A stretch of 20,824 nt of DNA, from NCBI GenBank assembly GCA_033720735.1, contig JAWWBX010000045.1, forward strand, positions 1 through 20,824, in the 5' to 3' direction. This stretch comes from B8-G4 sp033720735. GTDB taxonomy: Bacteria > Bacteroidota > Bacteroidia > Chitinophagales > Saprospiraceae. Below, piece after piece: positions 15,239-20,824 of the stretch (positions within the stretch are counted from its first letter, which is position 1; each line of letters starts with the position of its first letter). The notes under the pieces are model-generated. The model was not told where the DNA came from and did no database searches. It saw nothing but the letters and a program-made list of their open reading frames with translations. Both the position numbers and the translations under genes were made by a program.

Positions 15239-16591
15239 ATGACACAGACACATTTCATCTTACTATCCCTGACCATTTGGGCCGCCGGGCTCCTTGGGCA
15301 GTCTACCTCCCCCAACGTTCAGGACCAGTTCTCGGCACTGATCTCCGCCGACGAGTCGGTCCGGCAGGATGCGCTTGATCACCTGGAAGCCAACTGGGAG
15401 CCCGGGCATGCCCCGCTCCTCGTTGAACTGATGCGCTTGCTCAACGACCCCTGGTTTGAGGACAACGTCATCCCCCTGCTGGAGGGCCAGACCGGGCAAC
15501 GATACGGTCATGACTATTACGCCTGGCTCCAGTGGTTGTGGAGTCATGATCCGGTGTACCCTTATTACTACGCCGACTTCAAAGCAGAACTCTACAGTTA
15601 TATCGATCCGAAATTCGAGACCTATTTCTTCCGGCGGGGAGGACTTGCCGACATCCGCCTCGATGAGGTCGTTTGGGGTGGTGTCGTGCAGGACGGCATT
15701 CCGCCTTTGCGGTACCCGCGCATGACCGCTGCCAGCGAAGCGGCATATCTTGCCGATACGGACGTAGTGTTTGGGGCGGAGATCAACGGGGATGCCCGTG
15801 CGTACCCCAAGCGGATCCTGGCGTGGCACGAGATGTTTGTCGACCAGATCGGCGGCCGGCCCATCGCCGGGGTATACTGTACTCTTTGCGGTACTGTCAT
15901 CGCCTATGATATGGAACACCAGGGGACCATCCACAATCTTGGCACCAGCGGTTTTCTCTACCGGTCCAACAAGCTGATGTATGATGCCGCAACCCAATCG
16001 CTCTGGAGTACGATCGAGGGCCGGCCCGTCATTGGTCCGCTCACCGGCAAGGGCATCGTGCTGGACGTACACCCGGTGGTGACGACCACCTGGGGTGCCT
16101 GGCGCCAGCGGCACCCCCATACGAAAGTCTTATCCCTCGATACCGGACACAGCCGGGATTACAGTGAAGGTGCCGCTTACCGTGAGTACTTCAGTACCGA
16201 CCAGCTCATGTTCCCTGTGCCGCGGCAGGACACCCGTCTGAATAACAAGGATGAGGTGCTGATCGTCCGTGCGGAAGGATACCGCGCTGATCCGCTGGCT
16301 ATTTCGATTGACTACCTGCGGAAACAAACGGTGCATCAAGACCGGATTGGCGATGTGCATCTGGTGGTGATCGCCGACAAGGATGGGGCCGCCCGTGCTT
16401 ACCATCGTGATGAGACATCATTTCGTTCGTTCAGGAATGGTGTGTTGAAGGACACTGCGGGAGAGGTCTGGGAAGTGCACGAATCACATCTGGTTGGTCC
16501 TGACGGGCAGCGTCTAATTCGGTTGCCTGCCCACAACAGTTTCTGGTTTGCCTGGTACAATGCCTATCCGGAGACAAGGCTAGTGAAATAA
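15239..16591 (+). CDS. Exported DUF3179 domain protein
   Basis: A 450-residue protein with a signal peptide (FILLSLTIWAAGLLGQ). Residues about 25-105 are helical and HEAT-like, ending in the GQRYGHDYYAWLQWLW segment that often precedes this domain. The DUF3179 domain covers about 120-430: DEVVWGGVVQDGIPPLRYP, VVFGAEINGDARAYPKRILAWHEM, GRPIAGVYCTLCGTVIAYD with the conserved Cys214 and Cys217, and TSGFLYRSNKLMYDAATQSLW. The function of DUF3179 is not established; the CxxC and conserved His residues suggest metal or redox binding. It starts 88 bp after the ExbD-like lipoprotein gene, so it may be a separate unit or the tail of the same operon; I see no clear promoter or terminator in the gap. 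The start ATG is the only one that retains the full signal. Confidence 0.93.
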   Translation: MTQTHFILLSLTIWAAGLLGQSTSPNVQDQFSALISADESVRQDALDHLEANWEPGHAPLLVELMRLLNDPWFEDNVIPLLEGQTGQRYGHDYYAWLQWLWSHDPVYPYYYADFKAELYSYIDPKFETYFFRRGGLADIRLDEVVWGGVVQDGIPPLRYPRMTAASEAAYLADTDVVFGAEINGDARAYPKRILAWHEMFVDQIGGRPIAGVYCTLCGTVIAYDMEHQGTIHNLGTSGFLYRSNKLMYDAATQSLWSTIEGRPVIGPLTGKGIVLDVHPVVTTTWGAWRQRHPHTKVLSLDTGHSRDYSEGAAYREYFSTDQLMFPVPRQDTRLNNKDEVLIVRAEGYRADPLAISIDYLRKQTVHQDRIGDVHLVVIADKDGAARAYHRDETSFRSFRNGVLKDTAGEVWEVHESHLVGPDGQRLIRLPAHNSFWFAWYNAYPETRLVK

Positions 16592-16603
16592 GCTATCATG
16601 GAA

Positions 16604-16634
16604 CTTGTTGCACACAGCGCTGTTTGTAGTTTTG
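16604..16634 (+). promoter_or_regulatory. Candidate Bacteroidota promoter for the OsmC gene
   Basis: TAGTTTTG at 16627-16634 fits the Bacteroidota -7 element TAnnTTTG exactly. CTTG at 16604-16607 lies 19 bp upstream, at the expected place for the -33 TTTG element with one mismatch. Transcription would start near 16640, about 30 bp before the ATG. A 10-bp palindrome ACAGCGCTGT (16614-16623) fills the spacer and could be an operator. Not demonstrated. Confidence 0.45.
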
Positions 16635-16668
16635 AGCTGATTTTGATCAATAAAACAAGTATCCCTAC

Positions 16669-17079
16669 ATGAAAAGACACGCAACCGCCGTATGGGAAGG
16701 CACCGGCAAGGAAGGCCGGGGTGGCCTCACGACACAGAGCACCGTACTCAACGACACACAATATGCCTTCTCCTCGCGCTTCGAGGACGGCATCGGCACC
16801 AACCCGGAAGAACTGGTCGCTGCGGCCCACGCCGGGTGCTTCGCCATGAAACTTGCCTTTCTGGTCAATGCTGAAGACCTGACTGCCGACCGCATCGAGG
16901 TCAAATGCGACGTCACCCTGCGCAGCGGCGCAGTGACAAATTCGCACCTGACGGTAAGAATGGCCGTGCCCGGGCTGACCCGGGAGATCTTCGACAAGGT
17001 GCTGGCCGATGCAGAAGAAAATTGCACTATCTCCAAACTGCTGAACACGGAGATCACCATGGACGCAGAGATGGTGTAG
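16669..17079 (+). CDS. OsmC/Ohr family peroxide-reductase-like protein
   Basis: A 136-residue cytoplasmic protein of standard OsmC length. It begins with the typical AVWEGTGKEGRGGLTTQS region and carries the active-site elements in order: NPEELVAAAHAGCFAM with Glu47/Glu48 and peroxidatic Cys57, and AEENCTISKLL with the resolving Cys119. OsmC enzymes reduce organic hydroperoxides with a thiol cofactor and dimerise through swapped strands; both cysteines are present, so activity is expected. The motif around the second Cys and the length favour the OsmC subgroup over Ohr, though the separation is by eye. It starts 77 bp after the DUF3179 gene behind a candidate promoter at 16604-16634, so it is probably transcribed separately, consistent with a stress-induced gene. 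A 103-bp gap follows with no gene or convincing hairpin. Confidence 0.93.
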   Translation: MKRHATAVWEGTGKEGRGGLTTQSTVLNDTQYAFSSRFEDGIGTNPEELVAAAHAGCFAMKLAFLVNAEDLTADRIEVKCDVTLRSGAVTNSHLTVRMAVPGLTREIFDKVLADAEENCTISKLLNTEITMDAEMV

Positions 17080-17182
17080 CGACCGGACGGGTCTGTTGAG
17101 CCATAGATGGTGAAGCCGGGGTAGCTGGAATATGCAATGACAGTGTGCAGCCCGGGAGAGCAACGCATCAACTGACGCAGGT

Positions 17183-17980
17183 ATGAAAAAGATACTCGTT
17201 CCCGTTTCATTCTCGGAGGCCTCGAAAAACGCGTTGCTCCAGGCCGACATGCTGTCCAAACAGACGGGAGCATCGCTGAGTTTGTTGCATTGCTACCACC
17301 CTCAGCCTTTCGCACGCGAGTACGACTTTGACGATGAGGATTACGATGTGGGGGTCCGGAAGATGCTCATCGATTTTTACACCACCACACTAGAGGCAAC
17401 GGGAGCCACATCGCCAACATTGATCACCTTCGCCGGAAGTGTTTCAGAGATTCTGCCGGATATCAGCCCTGAATATGATCTGCTGATTCTGAGCAGGAAG
17501 CCCGGTTCGGAATTGAATTTCACGAACTGGTTTACGGAAAAGATCTTCTACATCGCGACCAAAGCGCTTTGCCCGGTACTGATCACTGCTTCCGATAGGA
17601 TGTTCTTTCCAGACGCCGTGACATCCATTTGGCACATTCGCAGAAATGAGCATGAAGCCGAACTTGTCGCCCGAAAATTGCAGAAGCTGAATCTTGACCC
17701 ACAACTGGTGACCACCAAATCGCTCCAGCAGACATCCTTCATATCTGAATTCTGGAAAAAGATCGTCACATACTCAGCTGACCAAGACGACGCCCTTCTC
17801 AAGGACCTGGACCACGCCTTTGAGCAAGAGACGATCGATCTGCTGGTGGTCGTCAATCACCGCAAGGGGCTGTTTGAGTCTTTTGTTAAAGCCGACGCCT
17901 TCCGCATCATCAACGAGTTTAACATTCCTGTTCTCATTTTCCAGCCCGATCCAGAAATCAATGATCCGAGACCATTCTAG
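17183..17980 (+). CDS. Two-domain universal stress protein (UspA family)
   Basis: A 265-residue soluble protein starting MKKILVPVSFSEASKNALLQA, the standard Usp beginning, with a second Usp-like half from about residue 148 (SIWHIRRNEHEAELVARKLQ). The first half closes with YDLLILSRKPG and TKALCPVLIT, the second with IDLLVVVNHRKG and FNIPVLIFQ, the usual strand-loop-strand endings. The glycine-rich ATP-binding loop (GxxG followed by GS/T) is not apparent in either half, so this member probably does not bind ATP. Such tandem proteins are common in Bacteroidota and are linked to stress and starvation, but the partner is unknown. The gene follows OsmC by 103 bp and its last 20 bp overlap the start of the next gene, suggesting coupled translation. 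Confidence 0.92.
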   Translation: MKKILVPVSFSEASKNALLQADMLSKQTGASLSLLHCYHPQPFAREYDFDDEDYDVGVRKMLIDFYTTTLEATGATSPTLITFAGSVSEILPDISPEYDLLILSRKPGSELNFTNWFTEKIFYIATKALCPVLITASDRMFFPDAVTSIWHIRRNEHEAELVARKLQKLNLDPQLVTTKSLQQTSFISEFWKKIVTYSADQDDALLKDLDHAFEQETIDLLVVVNHRKGLFESFVKADAFRIINEFNIPVLIFQPDPEINDPRPF

Positions 17981-19142
17981 TCTGTCCTTTTTACATTCTC
18001 ATGTGATCATCATCGTGTTGCTGGCGATTGCCGCCTGCAGCCACCCCACTCACGATCAGGCAGTCCGTCCCTATCACAATGCGTGGGTCTCCAGCCCACT
18101 TGGCGAGTGGCCACCCATTGCCATGATCAACGAAGTGTGGTACCAGGACAGCCAACGCTATGTCCATCCGTCATTTGATTATGCAGGGACCGGGTTCCTG
18201 ATCGATACGGGGACCGACACGCTGGCAGCCACCGCCAAACACGTGCTCTGGATCGCCAGGCACCGGGCCATGCGCACGGTCAATCCCAACCCCTGGTTGC
18301 AACAATGGATCATGCGGCCGAAAGGCAATCTGCAGGACTCGGTGGTCATCGACCAACTGATCAACGCCGACACGAGTGAACTGCTGCAGGGGCGGGGTGC
18401 TTCGATCCAGGAGCGCGACTGGCTGGTATTCACTACCAGCTATGTTTCACCTGACATTCAGCCACTGCGGCCGGCATACCGGCAGCTACAACCAGGCGAA
18501 CAGATCTACTTCGCGGCCTGCCCGTACCGGGATTCGACCTGCGTGACCGGACATGCTGAAGTGTTGATGGCCCGTGGCAACCGGATCGTATTCAGCCAGG
18601 AAGACACCGCGTTCGATGCCCGGGGTGCGAGCGGGTCACCCCTGCTCGACAGTGCCGGGTACCTGGTCGGGATCTTCGGAGGCACTTCTGTGGATACCCG
18701 GAATGGCGGTGAGGCGTTTTACGGCATCAGTACACACTACCTTAAGAAGGTGCTCGAAAACGATCCCGCAATGAACCGGCCGCTGATTCCCATCGGCGAA
18801 CATTTCCTGGCCGAAGCCGCCAGGACTGATTTCGACCGGGCATTTGCCAATCTGCAGTTGCTGGTTACTGATGAGCAAGCCTATTTCACCTACAGTCTGT
18901 CACCCGAGGAGTTCATCGATCTGGCCGCAGACTACAAGGATCAGGACTCACTGGAGCAGGCGGCACGGATCGCCCGTCTGGGTCTCAGCGTACACCCCGG
19001 CTTCTCCCGCAGCCATAGTTTCCTGGGGGTCATCCATGCCAAGGCCGGACGCCCGGATTCCGCGCGCGCGGCCTTTGTCCGTGCACTGGAACTCTGGCCC
19101 GGGAATGAAGAGGCGCGCGGCGGACTTGGCACATTGGACTAG
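17961..19142 (+). CDS. Trypsin-like serine protease lipoprotein with C-terminal TPR region
   Basis: 393 residues from ATG at 17961, which overlaps the Usp gene by 20 bp. The open frame extends far upstream inside the Usp gene, but this start gives a lipoprotein signal (HVIIIVLLAIAACSH, lipobox AIAAC). Residues about 70-265 form a trypsin-like (Trypsin_2/S1-type) domain: GTGFLIDTGTDTLAATAKHV with catalytic His94, ERDWLVF with a likely Asp153, and ARGASGSPLLDSAGYLVGIF with nucleophile Ser224. The triad appears complete. Residues about 325-393 look like tetratricopeptide repeats (YKDQDSLEQAARIARLGLSVHPG, then SHSFLGVIHAKAGRPDSARAAFVRALELWPG), which may bind partner proteins. It is probably anchored in the envelope facing periplasm or surface. 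The target protein is unknown. A palindrome at 19154-19186 follows. Confidence 0.83.
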   Translation: MIRDHSSLSFLHSHVIIIVLLAIAACSHPTHDQAVRPYHNAWVSSPLGEWPPIAMINEVWYQDSQRYVHPSFDYAGTGFLIDTGTDTLAATAKHVLWIARHRAMRTVNPNPWLQQWIMRPKGNLQDSVVIDQLINADTSELLQGRGASIQERDWLVFTTSYVSPDIQPLRPAYRQLQPGEQIYFAACPYRDSTCVTGHAEVLMARGNRIVFSQEDTAFDARGASGSPLLDSAGYLVGIFGGTSVDTRNGGEAFYGISTHYLKKVLENDPAMNRPLIPIGEHFLAEAARTDFDRAFANLQLLVTDEQAYFTYSLSPEEFIDLAADYKDQDSLEQAARIARLGLSVHPGFSRSHSFLGVIHAKAGRPDSARAAFVRALELWPGNEEARGGLGTLD

Positions 19143-19153
19143 CTCAGGCTTGC

Positions 19154-19186
19154 AGACATCAAAAGTCTTGAAGACTTTTGATGTCT
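19154..19186. repeat. Perfect palindrome, 15-bp arms (dispersed copy 2)
   Basis: AGACATCAAAAGTCT (19154-19168) and AGACTTTTGATGTCT (19172-19186) are exact reverse complements with a 3-base loop. It lies between two co-oriented genes, after the trypsin-like gene and 14 bp before the M64 gene. The core TCAAAAGTC/GACTTTTGA is identical to that at 3535-3564; the T to A change in the left arm is matched by A to T in the right arm. No T-run follows. Confidence 0.85.
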
Positions 19187-19200
19187 AACAATCAGTAGCA

Positions 19201-20655
19201 ATGAAATACATCGTCGTTCTCTTACCCCTCTTCTTGCTCGCCTGCCAGGACACTCCTAAATCCCCGTTTGAGCAACGCTTTACAGACGCAACCCTGCGGA
19301 TCGACTATTACCACAAAGGTGACGGACTCAGGGAGGCCTTCAACATTGACGCGCCCTACCGCTATGACGGATGGGCTGGCAGCAAGGTGCATCTGATCGA
19401 CACGCTCGACTACGGAACCTATTACCACAAGGTCTACGACAAGGCCTCTGGCACCCTGATCTATTCACGCGGGTTTGACAGCTATTTCATGGAATATCAG
19501 ACAACGACCGCCGCGCGGGAGGGAAGGGTGCGCGAGTTTCATGAGACGGCCATTGTCCCCATGCCGCGGGACAGCATCGAGTTCGCCATTGAACGGCGCC
19601 TCAAGGACGGAACGATGCGCGAGCTTTTCCGAGTTGCGCTGGACCCGGCCGAGACCCTGACCGGGCCCTCAGATTCTGAGGTGGAGGTGATCGAAAGCCA
19701 GATCAGCGGCGATCCCGCTGTCAGGGCCGACATCGCGATCATCGGGGAAGGCTACACGGCTGATGAAGCGGAAAAATTCCGTGACGATGTTGCGCGATTT
19801 ACCGAGATCTTCTTTCAGGCAGAACCGTGCAAGTCATACCGCGACCGTTTCAACATTCGCGGGGTACTCAAACCCTCGGAGGACAGCGGAGTGGATGAGC
19901 CGCGTGCCGGCATTGACAAGAACACGGCAGTAAGTGCGTCCTTCAACGCACTGGGATCAGAGCGGTATCTCCTGGTGGAAGACCAGAAGGCGCTGCGCGA
20001 TGTCGCGGGCCATGTCCCGTATGACGCCCTGTACGTGATGATCAACCACACGCGTTACGGAGGCGGTGGGATCTACAACTTTTACTGCACATATACTTCG
20101 GACAATATCCATAGTGCTTACCTCATGGTCCACGAATTTGGGCATTCCTTCTTTGGATTGGCAGACGAATATTATACTTCCTCGACGGCCTACACCGACT
20201 TCCATACACCCGAGCACGAGCCCGCGGAGCCCAATATCACGGCATTGCTCGATCCTGACAACATCAAGTGGAAGCACCTGCTCACTCCGGGCATTGATAT
20301 CCCGACCCCGTGGGCGAAAGCCGAATATGACTCAGTCGACATTGCATGGCAGGCCGAGCGTGCCCGCCTGAATGACCGGATTGCTGAACTGCAGCGAGAG
20401 GGTGCACCGCAGTCGGAGATCCAGGCTGCGAAGGATGACTATGACCGGAAGAGTGCTGCGCGGTCTGCTGAGGTACAGGCCTACCTCGAGAACAGTCCGT
20501 ATGCCGGGCAGGTCGGTGCGTTCGAAGGTGCCGGCTACCAGGCGACGGGACTTTACCGGCCTTCAATCAATTGCATCATGTTTACCCGGGCCGAGTACTT
20601 CTGCCGGGTGTGCCAGGAGGCCATGAAGGGGATCATCGACTGGTACGCGATGTAA
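19201..20655 (+). CDS. M64 family zinc metallopeptidase lipoprotein (IgA peptidase M64 type)
   Basis: 484 residues with a lipoprotein signal (YIVVLLPLFLLACQD, lipid-modified Cys15). An N-terminal beta-sandwich (about 28-150) precedes the catalytic domain from about 165 (RADIAIIGEGYTADEAEKFRDD). The zinc site is HEFGHSFFGLADEY, with His311, Glu312 and His315 and the third ligand probably Asp322. The C-terminal part, GQVGAFEGAGYQATGLYRPSINCIMF and EYFCRVCQEAM, is characteristic of the Peptidase_M64 family. Founding members cleave IgA in gut bacteria; the many environmental Bacteroidota homologues have no known substrate, so the name should not be read as function. Between about residues 381 and 433 there is a charged, Ala/Glu/Arg-rich, probably coiled-coil insertion that I do not associate with the core fold. 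The gene follows the palindrome at 19154-19186 and may have its own transcript. Confidence 0.92.
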   Translation: MKYIVVLLPLFLLACQDTPKSPFEQRFTDATLRIDYYHKGDGLREAFNIDAPYRYDGWAGSKVHLIDTLDYGTYYHKVYDKASGTLIYSRGFDSYFMEYQTTTAAREGRVREFHETAIVPMPRDSIEFAIERRLKDGTMRELFRVALDPAETLTGPSDSEVEVIESQISGDPAVRADIAIIGEGYTADEAEKFRDDVARFTEIFFQAEPCKSYRDRFNIRGVLKPSEDSGVDEPRAGIDKNTAVSASFNALGSERYLLVEDQKALRDVAGHVPYDALYVMINHTRYGGGGIYNFYCTYTSDNIHSAYLMVHEFGHSFFGLADEYYTSSTAYTDFHTPEHEPAEPNITALLDPDNIKWKHLLTPGIDIPTPWAKAEYDSVDIAWQAERARLNDRIAELQREGAPQSEIQAAKDDYDRKSAARSAEVQAYLENSPYAGQVGAFEGAGYQATGLYRPSINCIMFTRAEYFCRVCQEAMKGIIDWYAM

Positions 20656-20678
20656 GGAAAGTGTGCCTACACTTCAAG

Positions 20679-20711
20679 GTGTGGTGCACCTGGCGAATAT
20701 CCGCGCCACAC
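20679..20711 (+). terminator. Weak hairpin after the M64 gene
   Basis: GTGTGGTGC (20679-20687) can pair with GCGCCACAC (20703-20711) with one G-T wobble around a 15-base loop. No T-run follows, so it is at best a factor-dependent terminator or a processing site. Confidence 0.25.
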
Positions 20712-20750
20712 ATAGCGAGGATCCGTTGAAACATCCTGACGGGCAAAACG

Positions 20751-20777
20751 TTTCATACCCGTATTTTCCTATTTTTA
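20751..20777 (+). promoter_or_regulatory. Possible promoter of the last, truncated gene
   Basis: TATTTTTA at 20770-20777 is one mismatch from TAnnTTTG and lies about 20 bp before the ATG at 20798. TTTC at 20751-20754 could be a -33 element, but the 15-bp spacing is shorter than usual, so this is weak. Confidence 0.25.
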
Positions 20778-20797
20778 CGCCCCTACAATTTGAGGCT

Positions 20798-20824
20798 ATG
20801 TCGGAACAGTTCAAGTCAGATGTC
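20798..20824 (+). CDS. 5' end of a gene running off the right edge
   Basis: An ATG at 20798 opens a frame with nine visible codons, MSEQFKSDV, after a 142-bp gap following the M64 gene. The beginning is reminiscent of Bacteroidota L-histidine N-alpha-methyltransferases (EgtD-like), which often begin with a short polar stretch followed by F-x-x-D-V, but nine residues cannot establish this. The AT-rich leader and the possible promoter at 20751-20777 support a real start. Confidence 0.35.

Noticed and set aside
15263..16120. 285-codon minus-strand frame opposite the DUF3179 gene
   Set aside because: The plus-strand DUF3179 motifs are unambiguous; the antisense frame is an artefact.
16665..17315. 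Minus-strand frames reading through the OsmC gene and the 103-bp gap after it
   Set aside because: OsmC active-site motifs on the plus strand are complete, and the gap shows no start or family resemblance.
17820..17960. 47-codon N-terminal extension of the trypsin-like protein
   Set aside because: It overlaps the Usp gene deeply in another frame and buries the lipoprotein signal; the start at 17961 restores it.

Overview
The window looks like the chromosome of a free-living, GC-rich (by eye well above 50%) member of the Bacteroidota. The main evidence is an adjacent SusC/SusD outer-membrane uptake pair, several lipoproteins with Bacteroidota-style signal peptides, a bifunctional class II aldolase/short-chain dehydrogenase of the rhamnulose-phosphate type, a PF13568-like outer-membrane barrel, few clear Shine-Dalgarno sequences, and a candidate promoter of the phylum type (TTG/TAnnTTTG). 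The dispersed palindromes and a hairpin-rich tandem repeat remind me of Saprospiria/Lewinella-type genomes, but that placement is inference. No rRNA, tRNA, CRISPR array, insertion sequence or prophage gene was seen.

Layout. 1-2786 (+): the 3' end of an unrecognised gene, a fused aldolase/dehydrogenase, and a GNAT acetyltransferase. 2768-4871 (-): two paralogous secreted proteins of unknown function on either side of a small outer-membrane beta-barrel; a perfect palindrome separates the barrel gene from the downstream paralog. 4884-10424 (-): an operon in the order lipoprotein, SusC, SusD, closed by a hairpin terminator. 10425-11003: a divergent intergenic region with three tandem 38-bp hairpin repeats and a 16-bp palindrome next to a possible promoter. 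11004-15150 (+): a tight operon of an exported S9 peptidase, a PqiA-like membrane protein with a TTG start, an SRPBCC protein and a small lipoprotein resembling the periplasmic part of ExbD. 15239-20655 (+): an exported DUF3179 protein, an OsmC-type protein with its own candidate promoter, a two-domain universal stress protein, a trypsin-like/TPR lipoprotein, a second palindrome, and an M64-type metallopeptidase lipoprotein. At the right edge the first nine codons of another gene are visible.

How the genes fit together. The core is uptake and degradation at the cell surface: SusC/SusD with its own lipoprotein is divergent from an exported S9 peptidase, and two more exported peptidases lie downstream. 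This suggests, but does not prove, use of peptides or proteins. The PqiA-like/SRPBCC/ExbD-like trio points to envelope or membrane-lipid maintenance. OsmC and the universal stress protein are ordinary stress genes. I see no classical defence or mobile system. The parts most likely to be undescribed are the secreted paralog pair with its barrel, the ExbD-like lipoprotein in a PqiA/SRPBCC operon, and the structured repeats.
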